64,000 bases of DNA from Anticarsia gemmatalis (GCF_050436995.1 NC_134776.1:19757001-19821000); one strand, 5' to 3'. Shown: positions 20,375-32,406, numbered from the stretch's first letter. Translations and numbers: made by a program. Notes: a model not told the origin generated them from the sequence alone.

Positions 20375-21830
20375 TATAGGATATTGCGGCCGGAGTCACT
20401 ACTTTGTCTCACTGAAAGTCTATGAAAATTTAATTATTGCTTGAATAAATGAACTTGGTTACAGAAAAAAAACCTTTAATAAAAATAAAATTAAAAAAGT
20501 TAAAAAGAAAACTAATCAATTTAAAATTTTGTCATTAAGAATATAACATAACACCTTTAATTATCCACAAAGAAATTAGCAGCGGTTTAGGAATATTTGC
20601 ATCCGCCTTTGGCAATTCTAAATGGTCCAGTAAAATACACCGCGCACATAGCGCGGTGTATGGCAATACGTTACCCATGCATGGGTTAGTATGGAAAAAA
20701 AAACTTATTTCTGTTAAATATTTTACTTACTGTGTACCGCTATTTATACTCATAAACGCGAAACACCCTCAGGGTAAATCCACTTAACCAAGTTTCATGA
20801 AATTTTGCATAAAGACAGTGCAACCGTGTTACAAAATAATGTATTGCATAAAAAAATAATTAAGTACTTACTAATTTTCCAAAATACATAAGTGCGGAGA
20901 AACGTGTGATGAACATACAGAGTGGAAACAAATTAAAGACCATGACGGGAAACCCTAAATATTGAATACATCTTAATTCACCAAAAACGAAAACTGCTTT
21001 TAATTTTGAAAAAAATTGCTTTCAAATATTTATTTATTCCTATATCTTTTTACAGATTTTTAATTTTTTTTTAAAACTATTTTAATGGTACTTTTTACTC
21101 ATTAATCATTTTTATATTATTAATTCCAAAATAGGTTTCTGATCAGAGATTTAAAAATAATAGTTTTTTTTAATAATAATATTGGTGTATAGTCATGTTT
21201 ATCAAAGGCGCGGACGCCAAGCCTTCAACAACAAGAATGCTGAATTTCAGGGTGTTCCTTTCCTTTAAGATAATATTTACGTCCGAAGGATATTATTTTT
21301 ATTACTATCCATTTGCGAAATAAAATAGTGAGTTGGTTTTTATTTCTTTTTGCGAGATCGATTAAATATTCATGAAAATATTTATCCAAAAATTTCGAAT
21401 GCCGTTTTTCCATATCAAAACATGTTTATTTTCAGTGCATGATATATTCAACATTTAGGGTAGTTTCCCTCCATAGGCCATTTTTTTTCCACCCCGTATA
21501 GGTACTCAAACATATGCATAAATATGCATAAATTGACACCTCTGCCTACGCTTTCTGAAATGTCAGGTAAATCAGGTATAATTTGATGAAAATCAGGTTG
21601 ATATTTTAAAGCAGAACACGTGTATAATCACAAACACGCAACAGGCCCGGGCCAGCGTGAGCGGTGGGTGGCGTAGGCTTCTACCCCCCAGGTTACCTAG
21701 GCGATGAATATCGCGGACGAGGTACAGGCAAGTATAAAATTGATTGCAGATTTTAGTGGGTTGTTTTGTGAAGGTAGTATTTTAAATATGATTTTAGTAC
21801 GTAAAAACAATAATTATAATTTTAATTGTG
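20375..21830. other. Non-coding, AT-rich
   Basis: Contains a perfect 11-bp hairpin at 20635-20661 (ATACACCGCGC, loop ACATA). Otherwise no gene; the 62-codon frame near 21225 is not supported. Confidence 0.45.
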
Positions 21831-22043
21831 TTAGGTCGGGGAAAAAGTCTTTTCGCATTATAGTATGATACTTGTAATAAAATCTCTTTGGCTTCAAGAA
21901 TCATAAATGAGTACACGGTTCATTAAGTTTCTTTCAGTGAGCTCGTGAGGTACCTCGGTGCTCGTGAGCTTTTTTGTGTAGAGAAATAATTTTATCACAA
22001 GTTCATACATACTATAATGCGAAAAGACTTTTTCCCGACCTAA
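21831..22043. mobile_element. Mariner-type MITE
   Basis: 213 bp with ~35-bp inverted ends TTAGGTCGGGGAAAAAGTCT / complement. A TTAGGT start is typical of mariner ends. No transposase. A 5' fragment lies at 38673-38750. Confidence 0.8.
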
Positions 22044-22059
22044 TAATATGTATAAGTTA

Positions 22060-22310
22060 ATCAATCCGACCCCATCCGAGTAAATTTCCTCTCCTCCCTT
22101 CACTTCACCCCTTTCAACTTTTTAATGGCTCAACCGATTTTCATCAAACATATCTAAGGACACTCGCACATAAGTAACCTTTAATACAAAAAAAACTAAA
22201 TTGAAAACACTCCATACGTTCGGGAGTTATGATGCGACAGACAGGCAGTCACACACACACACACACGCGTCAAACTTATAACACCCCTTTTCTTGCGTCG
22301 GGGATTAAGA
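22060..22310 (-). repeat. Dispersed repeat 'CCCCGACGCAA', copy
   Basis: CCCATCCGAGTAAATTTCCTC, CACTCGCACATAAGTAACC, CGTTCGGGAGTTATGATGC and a CA run recur at 29965-30220, and in opposite orientation at 25040-25240. Confidence 0.6.
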
Positions 22311-22559
22311 AGTGGTCCCGGAATAAGAAAAGGCTGGGACCCCTGGTCTTAAGTATAACAGGTACTCCGCCAAATTAACTAAGTTCAATAATTGTGTGGA
22401 TTACCATTGCTGCTTTCGTCTAAAACCTTGTCATAAAATTAGTTAAAATACATCCTATTGAAAAAAAGAACTATAGATTTTTCAGACGTATGTATTTTTT
22501 GAAGGTAAAAAAAAGTAGGCAGGTAAACACTTTTTGCTATTTTGTTATTGCTCTTTAAA

Positions 22560-22735
22560 ACCATATTTGGTCAGCATGCTGGAATTAAGTCTTACGCCTT
22601 TCTCCTCACGGGAGGACATTTTTGCTCAGTAAGGAGACAGGCATAATATCTATCATTTCAGTGAGAAAAAAGTTTTTCTGAAGACATAAGGAAGAGATCT
22701 TTGTCCAGCAGTGAGGCTGGTATAATTTTTATCAC
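22560..22735. mobile_element. tRNA-headed SINE remnants
   Basis: CAGCATGCTGG, GGGAGGACATTTTTGCTCAG and GTCCAGCAGTGAG resemble pieces of the 60050-60350 family. Confidence 0.35.
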
Positions 22736-22867
22736 CTAACTAAAAAGAAAGTCATTCTAAGGACATAAATGCTCTGAAATAAATCAAATCTCGATTTAGT
22801 AACTCAATAACTTCTCAACACTTGTTTCTTCGATCATACCATTTCCTATTATCAAAGCTCACCGGGC

Positions 22868-22985
22868 TGTGTTTGTGTGTGCGTGTGTTTGTATGCAACT
22901 GCACCTTGCGTGTGTGCAGTGGCGCGTGCAAGATGGATCGATGTAGCTCTGCGAGGGCCCGGGAAGTACCCTACAACAACCTACT
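22868..22985 (-). repeat. Solo satellite monomer
   Basis: GTGTGTGCGTGTG spacer, then GATGGATCGATGTAGCTC and GGGCCCGGGAAGTACCC, inverted relative to the array. Confidence 0.7.
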
Positions 22986-23137
22986 TATGTAAATGGAGTT
23001 GATTTTTAAGACAAAATTATGTAATAAAAATAATTCATAAATTTATTCTTCGTTTGGAAGGAGACCGTTGCGCAGCAGTAGGACAGCAAGGGGGATTTTT
23101 TTAAAGTCGACTCCCGCACTAACATTTTCTCATATCA

Positions 23138-23270
23138 TTGTGTCTCGGGGACTTTAACAAACATACAAACAATGGACCCAAAGTACAATCAGATTCGAAA
23201 CAATTATTTGTGGATCGCACAAATATAATTGTTCCGTGTGTGAGACCGCACGTAACCGAGTAGTTTGGAA
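23138..23270 (-). mobile_element. tRNA-headed SINE, second family
   Basis: TCTCGGGGACTTTAACAAAC, ATACAAACAATGGAC and GTTCCGTGTGTGAGA match 60895-61055, which keeps the tRNA-like boxes. Confidence 0.6.
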
Positions 23271-23344
23271 GAATTTGGCTTTGACATGCTCAACAGTTAG
23301 ATATTTCAGAAGAGTTTTTTTTTGATTCTCCGTCACATTAGTAA

Positions 23345-23596
23345 CTAGCTGACACGTGCAACTTCGCTTGCGGCATATAAAAAAAAATGTGGGTCATAAT
23401 TTTCCCCGATTTTGTAACATTTTTCGTTGCTACTCCGCTACTAATGGTCGTAGCGTAATGTTTTACAGCCTAACTCCTTCCTCAATAAATAGGCTATGCA
23501 GCAGTAAAATATTTTTTCATTTCGCAACAGTAGTTTCTGAGATTAGCGCGTTCAAACAAACAAACATACTCTACAATGTTATAATATTAGTATAGA
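23345..23596 (-). mobile_element. Non-autonomous Helitron
   Basis: Complement runs from TCTATACTAATATTATAAC to GTCAGCTAG; hairpin is weakened (GTGCAACTTCGCTTGCGG). Confidence 0.8.
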
Positions 23597-23599
23597 TGA

Positions 23600-24099
23600 T
23601 AACTATATCTTAATGTTACGATAACTCACTCATTAAACCGTAGTATAAAGTATGAGATTGTTTATTTTTATCCATTTCTTGTCAGTGAAATCATAATATT
23701 TTTTAATGTTTTTAATAAATACTGAGGAGACCTTTGCTCTGAATTGTATGTGCTTATAAAAATACCTCAATATTCTGAACGATTATTTGGATACTGAAAA
23801 TATAAACTACAAGCGCCTATAGTAACTGTACTTGAATAGTTTCAATTCTAGACCCAATTTACTTCAAAACTACTTAAATTATGTTCATCTTTCCTCAGAT
23901 TTTGTCTTTCCCAAGTACCGCCGGACAATGCACTATCTCAAAATCAATCAAATATGATTTTTAAACAACATTCGTCAGCGTCAAATACAGGGAGTTATAC
24001 TAGATTTATATTTGAAACTAGTAAATCTACACAATTTTATATAAGACATGAAACGTAAAACGCTCGCAACCCTATCTTATTTGGCACCGTTCCAGTTCT
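23600..24099. other. Non-coding
   Basis: Nothing recognised. Confidence 0.35.
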
Positions 24100-24290
24100 T
24101 ATTCAAGGGCAAGCTAAACTTTCAAAAGAACACACCCCTTGAACTTGGGAACTTTTCAAGGTGAAGGTTAAAACCAACCCTAATGTTAACATCCCTCGTG
24201 ACCGTAACCCTCGCGTTGCAGCTGAAATGTGATAAATTATGATGAGGTCTTACGAGTTTTGTGGTAGGTTAGGAACGGCTATTGAAAACA
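24100..24290 (-). repeat. Dispersed repeat 'GAGGGTCACGG', inverted copy
   Basis: AACACACCCCTTGAACTTGGG, AACATCCCTCGTGACCG and GCGTTGCAGCTGAAA, complement of the 17442 family. Confidence 0.6.
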
Positions 24291-24360
24291 CAGTTTTATA
24301 AAAATTATAACAAGCTGTTGCCTGTTACGATATATGTATATTTAAGGACCTCGTGCCTTA

Positions 24361-24720
24361 GTTATCTACGGCTACGCGGATTGACTTCTGAAGTTAAGCT
24401 ACGCTTGCCGAGATTGTTCTGTGGATAGCCTAGGTGATCATTATATACATTCCGAGCTCCTCCGTATTTCGGAAGGCACGTTACATTGCGGATAACGGCT
24501 GTCATTTCCAAAGATCTTTGGCTTTCGTTAACAGTAATCGGAAGGTAGAAAGTCTGACAACCAGTCTTACCGGAGGGTATCGGGTTATAACCCAGATAAC
24601 TGGGTTGTGTCGGTCCGATAGGCAGTCGCTCCTTGTAAAATACTGGTATCCAGCTGCATCCGGTGAGACTGGAAGTCGCCTCCAACATAGTTGGTAGAAA
24701 GGCTGGGATGATAATAATAT
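24361..24720 (+). mobile_element. 5S-headed SINE (family II), near complete
   Basis: Head AAGTTAAGCTACGCTTGCCG and AGGTGATCA resembles 5S rRNA; then GTATTTCGGAAGGCACGTTA, CCAGTCTTACCGGAGGGTAT, GGTCCGATAGGCAGTCGCTC, TCCAACATAGTTGG. Same family at 16835, 30960, 32488 and 41990. Confidence 0.75.
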
Positions 24721-24724
24721 ATAG

Positions 24725-25035
24725 ATAATACGAAATTGTTAAGGTTTACGGTACTTTATTTGCTGCCCGTCGTTAGCGTTTTTATTAAGAACCTTAAGCA
24801 ATTTTGTATTATGACGTGTTAAAACAGCGATAGTTAAAAAGCTTTATTAACCGGTTTATAGACTTTCGAATAAGACCTTATTTTACGATATGAGTCATAG
24901 TAAGCGCTACATTTTGTTATTGCAAAATGTTGTATCTAAAATCAGGAACATATTGTATGTTAGTACTATAATTAATGTATGTTATATTTAATGCAAAGTA
25001 AAAAAAAATCTATAAGAAACCGATAATAATAATTT
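24725..25035. other. Non-coding
   Basis: AT-rich, nothing recognised. Confidence 0.35.
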
Positions 25036-25039
25036 TTAA

Positions 25040-25240
25040 CCCCCGACGCAAAAGGAGGGGTCTGTCTGTTTGTGGCATCATAACTCCCCAACGGATGAAG
25101 GATTTTGTATTAAAGGTGATGACTTATGGGCGAGTGTCCTTCGACATGAATAATGAAAATCGGTTGAGTCGTTCAAAAATTGTGGGGGGTGAAAGTGGGG
25201 AGATTAACCGAATCTCTGCAAATATGTATACTCGGATGGG
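25040..25240 (+). repeat. Dispersed repeat 'CCCCCGACGCAA'
   Basis: AACCCCCGACGCAAAAGGAGG, then GGGCGAGTGTCC and GAAAATCGGTTGAGTCG; opposite orientation to 22060 and 29965. Confidence 0.55.
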
Positions 25241-25588
25241 TAATCAAATATTTTTTTTACTTTTTAAAGGTAAATTAAATTCTTGTGACGGGTTATTTTT
25301 AATTAATTTTTTCTACACTATTATATATTTATTATCAAGTATGAGCCAAATGAAACAGACCTTAGGGAAATTTAAACAATGAAAAAAACACGAACCGTTG
25401 TTAAATCGAGCATTGTTGTTCGATAAGAGTAATAAATAAAAGTCAATTTAATTTAAATAGCATTCTTATGCTAATCATAATTATAATTAGCTTCTAAATT
25501 TTAACTTCTTAGCTAAATTTTGGAAGATTGCCGATGCCAGTTACAATGCAGTGTATTGCATTTATTACTACTTATTTAAATTCATATA

Positions 25589-26581
25589 CAGGGTGTCCCA
25601 AAACTCAACGATAATCCGAGACAGGATGAAAGGCCAAGTCATACCGGTTATAGGAAAAATAAAAAAAAAATTCCATATCACTTAGTTCAGCAATAATAGA
25701 CACTTTTCAAAAAAGTTGAAATTCCACACCCTTGGTCGCATTTTCAAGTCCTGTGATCACCAATGTCACAATTTTTTTTTTTTTTTTAAAAAACAATGAG
25801 CGAACCATCGATCTTATTTAATTATTCTCCGTAAACTAAAATAATTCCGAATTGTTTTCCTCTGGCATGAATACAGGCTTTGCAACGCCTTACAAAAGAC
25901 CTTTGCACCAGTCAATCAAAATTCATTGCATTTATTTCCTCTGACGCTGTGTCAATTTTCTGGCTAAGTTCTGATAGATTTTGTATTGATTTCGAATAAA
26001 CTTTTTCCTTTATGCATTCCCAGTAAAAAAATATCTACTGGATTTAGATCGGGAGAACGAGGAGGCCATAAAATTGTACCACTGCGTCCGATCCATTTGC
26101 GAGGATACTCTTCGTTCAAATAAAAATAACATTTTTAATGGCAAGAAAAGTGGCAAGTGTTATACCATTTCGAAATTTTGATTAAATGCGCCAACTTTTG
26201 AAATAACTTGCCAAGGGTAGTGTAGTACATTTTTTTTTCAGTATGAAGCGTCAAAGTTGACTAACGATATTTTTGAGAAAGATGACTCACTAAAACTTAA
26301 CTTTTTTTATTAAATTAACAATGTTTTGTGCATTAATTTGTTATACGATTAATAGCATATTTAATTAAGATCACGAAATTCAAAAAAACACAGCAAAATT
26401 GTGACATTGGTGATCACAGGACTTGAAAATGCGACCAAGGGTGTGGAATTTCAACTTTTTTGAAAAGTGTCTATTATTGCTGAACTAAGTGATATGGAAT
26501 TTTTTTTTTATTTTTCCTATAACCGGTATGACTTGGCCTTTCATCCTGTCTCGGATTATCGTTGAGTTTTGGGACACCCTG
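25589..26581 (-). mobile_element. Tc1/mariner-type element, asymmetric fold-back
   Basis: 993 bp between TA dinucleotides, with ~183-bp near-identical inverted ends beginning CAGGGTGTCCCAAAACTCAA. On the minus strand at about 26150-25900 it keeps the 3' end of a transposase gene: sequence for W-P-P-R-S-P-D-L-N-P with frame damage. It corresponds to the right arm of 61067-62669 with only a short left end. Confidence 0.85.
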
Positions 26582-26933
26582 TATACTCTGATTTTATGGA
26601 CGAAAGTTTACAGAAGAATGCGAAGAATTCCTTTCTTAAATTTATCATATTCCTGCAAACATTTCCGCAATTCTTTGCATATTCGAATTTTCTAGACTTC
26701 CTTTTCCAACAAAATTATTTCCGACATTCAAAATGGCCGACGGGACTATAAATTATACGTAGGTAGCCCTGTGCCCCCCACGTGTCCCCCCTCTAGCGTA
26801 GCCTAGACAACGGGTAGCCATGTTACCTGTTGATATATCCAGATGTGTTGAACAAACAAACAAAGGTGAATGGGGGGAAATAAGGATCGCATAGGTGGGA
26901 GTGAGATAGACATATACGTTAGAAAGAGTAGGA

Positions 26934-26953
26934 AGAATGTTCTAGAATGTTCC
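26934..26953. promoter_or_regulatory. Perfect four-unit heat-shock element
   Basis: GAATGTTCTAGAATGTTC is four alternating GAA/TTC units, each separated by 2 nt: the HSF binding consensus. It lies just before repeat module A (26990-27110). A three-unit version is at 28931-28945 next to another module copy. Activity is inferred only. Confidence 0.6.
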
Positions 26954-26989
26954 TGATCTATTCATCTAGGTACCTCGCCCGGGCAACAT

Positions 26990-27110
26990 TTCAGGTCATA
27001 GAATTAATAATCCCGCCGCCATTTTCCGTTACCTAGGTAACGAGAGGGGGAATAATCCTCTTATTGAGTACAAGAGAATTAAGTCCTTGTAATATCTGTT
27101 TTGATTTTAT
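26990..27110 (+). repeat. Module A
   Basis: GCCGCCATTTTCCGTTACC, TAGGTAACGAGAGGGGGAA and CTCTTATTGAGTACAAGAG recur at 33285-33380 (+) and, shortened, at 28805-28890 (-). Confidence 0.6.
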
Positions 27111-27394
27111 GCAAAATATATAAAAACATGTGGTCCCGTCCGTATGAGAGGTACCTACACATTTTTGGTCTCCGCTATAAAGGCTTAAATCTTTTCTACT
27201 GGTCCCATGTAAGAAATCAGTTTTGACTTACACACTGGGTATTCTAATTATTAACACCGGTTACTAGGGTATCTAAAAAATCTTTTTACGCTGATAAAGA
27301 ATACAATATATTATGCATGGGTCATAATAATTTATCGTATTCTCTATAAAAGAGCCTTCCAAAAATACCTCCAATCTGGTCTTAAACGACTATT

Positions 27395-27670
27395 ACAAAA
27401 AACGCAGAACACCAGCTAACGCATCAAACACAACGTCTTAATCATCATCATAAAGCAGCAATTCTCTCCCCTCTCACTATTCCCTTCCAATACTTTCAAG
27501 TTTCCTAACCTACATTAAGCGACGTCACGCTGAAGTGTTCAGTCAGCGTGTTGGGACAATGACCACATTCCGCGGCTCCACTTCAAGGTCGAGTTCGATG
27601 ACCCGCACTCGAGCGAGCTGACGTATAAAACACACCCCTTTATGCTGAACACGTGGTTACGTAAAAAGCC
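27395..27670 (+). repeat. Module B
   Basis: AAAAAACGCAGAAC, GTGTTGGGACAATGACCAC, GAGCTGACGTATAAAACACA and GCTGAACACGTG. Inverted near-copies lie at 32118-32406 and 35372-35577. Confidence 0.7.
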
Positions 27671-27789
27671 AGAGACGTTTTCAGTCTCGTGACTACAACG
27701 GAGAATTATCTAAGTTGCGTAAGAATGAAGCGTTATTACACCCAGATATTCTAATCTATTTATTTCTTCTGGCGCTCTTATTCAGTTGT

Positions 27790-27970
27790 ACTCACCGGTC
27801 GGTAACAATATCTGAGTTAAGCAGCCCTTGCCACGGTCATTCTATAGATGGGTGACCGCATACTGGAATTTGTGCTGAACGTCTCTGTGCACGTTAAAAT
27901 TCGGTTCCGGTTGCTGTCTGTGATGATAGCAGCCGTTAAACCGTGGCCTTCGGGCTATGGAAAAAAGTCT
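27790..27970 (+). mobile_element. 5S-headed SINE (family I), shortened
   Basis: TACTCACCGGTCGGTAACA, GAGTTAAGCAGCCC and GATGGGTGACCGC, then GGCCTTCGGGCTATGG. Confidence 0.65.
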
Positions 27971-28184
27971 AAGCGTCAGTTTTAAAGATTATGAAAAAGT
28001 GTTCAATAACCGATCTACTAGAAAAGATGTATGAAATATCAAATCAGATCAATAAAACATTCTCGACAGCTAGCCGGTTGTCGGTAGTCTATAGTCGTAT
28101 AGAATCGAGCTACTGGCCATCATCATGTTTATTTGCCGCCGCCGGATTAATCACAACGACAAAAGTTTCAAGCATTTTTACCGT

Positions 28185-28410
28185 TCTACCTACCGGTCCG
28201 TCATTTGTATGGATGTAGAATATTTAACAAGTTCCTCTATACTAAAGAGGCAAGTTCTGTACGTCATCACGCGGTACGTAAGAGTTGTTCCATCGATTTC
28301 TGTCGACCTTGAACAAGAGCTCTGGAACGATGCCAAGTGAGTCTCCAGCGGTTCATGCAGTAACTACAGGACAATGACTCTTGCAGCAGGGCTGTGCTTA
28401 TGGAGAAAGA
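28185..28410 (+). repeat. Module C
   Basis: TCATTTGTATGGATGTAGAA, GTACGTCATCACGCGGTACG, GACCTTGAACAAGAGCTCTGG and GCAGCAGGGCTGTGCT. Its inverted copy is at 34165-34400. Just left (28065-28120) is a piece of the TCTCTAC element. Confidence 0.7.
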
Positions 28411-28599
28411 TACAAGGATGAGCATTTGAACTTCTTTTAGTTGGCAAGATTTTTATAGGAGTTTTTGTGTATTTTTTTGTGTATCTTCTTGTGCGTGGCT
28501 GCGTGTGTTCAGCTGCATCATTTTAAAAATTTGAGTGATTTTTGTCTGCTAATGTACTACATAATATTTTTTTATTTAAATCATACTGTCCTTTTCAGT

Positions 28600-28775
28600 C
28601 CTATTAATATTGTCCATGCGAAAATTTGGGAGAAGAATGTCTGTTTATTTTGTTCCTCTTTTACAAAAAAATCTCCTGGACGGATTTTAACGAAATAAGT
28701 AATGCTGATTAACATATAGGATGCTTTTATTCCGTTTTTTTTTAACTCGGACAAAGTCGCGGGCAATAACTAGTT
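28600..28775 (+). mobile_element. Helitron-like tail
   Basis: CTCCTGGACGGATTTTAACG then GACAAAGTCGCGGGCAATAACTAG. Confidence 0.45.
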
Positions 28776-28804
28776 GTAAATAAAATCAAAGCAAATACAG
28801 GACG

Positions 28805-28945
28805 GTACACGTGTACTCAATAAGCAGCTTATTCCCCCCGTCGTTGCCATGACAACGCAATATGGCGCGGAGTTTATTAAATCTACCAATCGGGCATGTT
28901 CCCGGGCGCGACTGGAGAGACCTAGATACAGGAATGTTCTAGAAT
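28805..28945 (-). repeat. Module A with three-unit heat-shock element
   Basis: CTCAATAAGCAGC, TTATTCCCCCCGTCGTTGCC and GGCGCGGAG are a diverged inverse of module A; GGAATGTTCTAGAATG at 28931-28945 has three perfect HSE units. Confidence 0.5.
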
Positions 28946-28949
28946 GTCA

Positions 28950-29965
28950 GCTCTTCTCTGTCTGACGTATAGTTCTGTCCCACTCCTGGCTGTAACTGTT
29001 GTATGCGTAGGTAGTGTAGTGAGTAAAAGTAAGTGGTTTACCCCCCACCGGCCATCACCTATCCTGTTGCATCATGCTTCTAGTTTTGCACGTGTTTGGC
29101 ATTCAATTAAACAAAGTATGTGTGATGTAAAGTTTAAAGCTGCAGAAAATGTTATGAAATTAATTTATTTTACATGGGTAGTACTTATTATCACGCCTAT
29201 TATAACAAAAGATGTAGGTAGAGGAGTATGAAATATACTTGCGTTTGTCATAGGGGAGATTCTATTACCATATACAGCAAAAGTAACCAGACTATAATTA
29301 AAAATAATCTAATATAAAACAGAAAAAAACACGAAAGTACTTTGTCCGACCGGAAATCGAATCGACCTCGTGGTCAACTTACAGTCAAGTCAAGTAAAAA
29401 AAAGGCAATCTTACGAAATTATATTAAAAGGTTTTCATTTACTACTTATACAAATAAGCACTTCTAAAACTTAATTTTATGACTTAATAATAAAAAAATA
29501 AATTTAACCCATTAATGTCCCACTGCTGGGCAAGGGTCTCCTCCCGTAATGAGGGAGGGTTTAGGCCTTGTGTCCACCACGCTGGCCAAGTGCGGGTTGG
29601 GGACTTTTGAATGACTTAAGGATGTCATAGCTGATAAATAACGTGCTGTGTAGTTCATAGTAATGTGCACAATTATATTTGTAGTCAATTTTATAACGGG
29701 TATAGCAAGTCAAGAACTACCCGATAAGACCACCAAACTTTATCAGCTATAGTATAAATGGAGCTTTATATTGCATTATAAACAGGATGGAAAAAAATAA
29801 TACCCATGGAGGGAAAATATGTTAAAATAATAACCATAATTTTTTTTTAAATGAAACCCCCTATTATATAAATTTTTTGGTACTTTTTATAGATTGACTA
29901 GTTAGACTACTAGGTTAAGTAGTTCTAATATTCCCACCACCAACTTTCTCATCATACGAAGCTAT
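28950..29965. other. Non-coding with SINE scraps
   Basis: 29500-29610 is a piece of the tRNA-headed SINE (CCACTGCTGGGCAAGGGTCTC, CCACGCTGGCCAAGTGCGGG). 29345-29375 (CGGAAATCGAATCGACC) looks like a decayed B-box. The 95-codon frame at 28944 has no recognisable domain. Confidence 0.45.
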
Positions 29966-30220
29966 TTGAGACCCCATCCGAGTAAATTTCCTCTCCTCCC
30001 CCCACTTTCACTTCATACAATTTTTTAACGGCGTAACCAATTTTCATCACACATAGCTAAGAACACTCGCACATAAGTAACCTTTGTGACAAAAAAAGTA
30101 AATTGAAATCACTGCATCCGTTCGGGAGTTATGATGCCACAGACAGACAGACAGATACACACACAGACAGACACGTGAAACTTATAACACCCCTCTTTTT
30201 TCGTCAGGGTTTAAAAATGG
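29965..30220 (-). repeat. Dispersed repeat 'CCCCGACGCAA', copy
   Basis: Matches 22060-22310 from CCCATCCGAGTAAATTTCC to a GACA/CA run and AACTTATAACACCCCTC. Confidence 0.6.
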
Positions 30221-30224
30221 AAGA

Positions 30225-30955
30225 TACCTTAACTGCAAGAGAAATTACTTTTATTTTTGAAAATAAACATAGCTGCAATACAATTTTTTTGATTAAGTAG
30301 CACTTCAAAATGGATTCGAACACACTAAAATTTAAAGATAAAAAATCATTGTTTTTGAAATTAATCAATTGGTTTAATGATTAAGATTTAAGCGTACCTT
30401 TATAAACATCAATCAAAAAATTTTATAATTTTCTATAAATTAATATTTATTTCTTAACATGAAAGTTATGAACTGGGTTCCATAAAACCGTGATTCTTTT
30501 TCTGCTTACTAAATCTACTACTAAATCTTAAGAATGATAAATTAATATAAAATATGATTGCAAAATGTGTTACTGAGAGGGGACATTTACACACAAAATA
30601 ATTTTCGGTACTTTCTTAACTTTTAAGACATAATGTTTAGGTCTTTTATACCCACTTTAAATACCCTATCTACTAGCACAATAAATCAGAAAAAAAACAT
30701 TTTTGAAAAAATTTAATAGGTTAAAAAAAGGTCAGAAACACTGCACGGAATTTCATTGTTAAACACTAACTATTACACTTTTATATAGACTAGTGGTCAT
30801 TATTAAAAGTTTCTACAGTACTTGTAGCTCTCGGGGCCTATATGATTGCCACTTGTAAAACCGCCACTTGCTACAATCCTTTATCCTTATTTTGTTTCAT
30901 TCACCTCTATGTCATTCACTACACATTAAATAACAAATCCGTACTTATTTTAAAA
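30225..30955. other. Non-coding, AT-rich
   Basis: Nothing recognised. Confidence 0.35.
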
Positions 30956-30959
30956 TTCT

Positions 30960-31325
30960 CGTGGCTTAGTTAACAACAGGCGCGTGGATCGATCTCGATG
31001 GTTAAGCAAGCTTGCCGAGGTTGATCTGTGCATGGGTGACCATCTTATACATATCGAGCTCTTCCGTGTTTCGGAAGGCACGTTAAATTGTGGGTCCCGG
31101 CTGTCATTTTCGAAGATCGTTGACAATCGTTAACAGTAGTCAGAAGCTTGAAAGTCTGACAACCAGTCTTACCGAAGGGTATCGTGTTATATCCCAAGTA
31201 ACTGGGTTGTGGAGATCAGATAGGCAGTCGCTCCATGTAAAACACTGGTATTCAGCTGCATCCGGTAAGACTGAAAGGAAGCCGACTCCAACATAGCTTG
31301 GAAGAAAAGCTAAGCTGATATAATA
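30960..31325 (+). mobile_element. 5S-headed SINE (family II)
   Basis: GGTTAAGCAAGCTTGCCGAGG, CATGGGTGACCATC, GTGTTTCGGAAGGCACG, CCAGTCTTACCGAAGGG and GACTCCAACATAGC. One of the best preserved copies. Confidence 0.75.
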
Positions 31326-31329
31326 ATAA

Positions 31330-32070
31330 TATATTTATTTTAAAATGCGAAAGTTACTCTGTCCGTTTGTTTGTCTGACTGTCTGTCCCATCTCCATGCT
31401 AACTACTGTCTAAACCACTAAACTGATCGGGATGAAATTTTGATACAAACATAGATTGACTCTTAAATAAGGACATAGGATAGTTTATATCCCAGAAATC
31501 CCACGGAAGCGGGAATTATACGAGTTACAAGCCAACAACAACAATGCATCTATAGTCCAGATGGACGGAGTTGCGGGCAAGAGCTTGTATTACGTAAATG
31601 AGAAGTTAAGGTAAGATTGAAGATGCAAATGTAACTCTGTGTCTGTTTGTACGATTGTCTGTCATTTCTTCACACCTAAACAACCCGACCAATTTTGATG
31701 AAAATGTGTACCATGATGCATAGTCAGACTCCTAAAAAAAGGCATAGGATACTTTATATCCCGGAAATCCTACGGAAACGGGAATTACGCGAGTTACAAG
31801 CCAACAACAGCAATGCAACTATTAGTTCACATGGACGGAGTTGCGACAAAAGCTTGTATTATGTAAATGAGAAGTTAATAAAACGCAGTTAACGTCATTT
31901 GGATGAAAATTTGTGCAAAGATAGTTTGACTTTTGAAAAAGGACATTGGTTAGTTTTTATTGTGGATATCTCATCGCAACGGGAATTATACTAGTAACAA
32001 GCCATGCAACGATAGTCTACATGGACAGAGTTGCGGGCACGAGCCTGTATTATGTACATGAGAAGTTAAT
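31330..32070 (+). repeat. Three tandem copies of a Helitron-like unit
   Basis: Units end at 31610, 31878 and 32070 with GAGCTTGTATTA-like and GAGAAGTTAA. Each has AAATTTTGATACA-like, GGACATAGGATAGTTTATAT and CGGGAATTATACGAGTTACA words. The third is shortened at its start. Confidence 0.75.
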
Positions 32071-32117
32071 AATAACGTCATTATTCTCGTAAGACCGAGA
32101 TTAATACTTGGTTGCTA

Positions 32118-32406
32118 CTGAAGCCACGTGTGCTCGAACACGTGTTTATAGTGTTCAGCATAAAGGGGTGTGTTTTATACGTCAGCTCGCTCGGGTGCGG
32201 GTCATCGAACTCGACCTTGAAGTGGAGCCGCGGAATGTGGTCATTGTCCCAACACGCTGACTGAACACTTCAGCGTGACGTCACTTAATGTAGGTTAGAA
32301 AACTTGAAAGTATTGGAAGGAAATAGCGAGGGGGGAAAGAATTGTGACTTTTGGATGATGATGAGGACGTTGCGTTTGATGCGTTAGATGACGTTCTGCG
32401 TTTTTT
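32118..32406 (-). repeat. Module B, inverted
   Basis: GGTGTGTTTTATACGTCAGC, GGAATGTGGTCATTGTCCC and ACGTTCTGCGTTTTTTG pair with 27395-27670. Confidence 0.7.

Noticed and set aside
24362..24697. Open frames on both strands of 24361-24720
   Set aside because: They lie within a 5S-headed SINE that recurs across the window.
27624..27686. TATA plus initiator promoter in module B
   Set aside because: The TATAAAA to TCAGTC distance is 59 bp, too long for a TATA-Inr pair, and no gene follows.
28944..29231. 95-codon open frame with hydrophobic start
   Set aside because: No recognisable domain, AT-rich second half, and repeats on both sides; no splice or promoter support.
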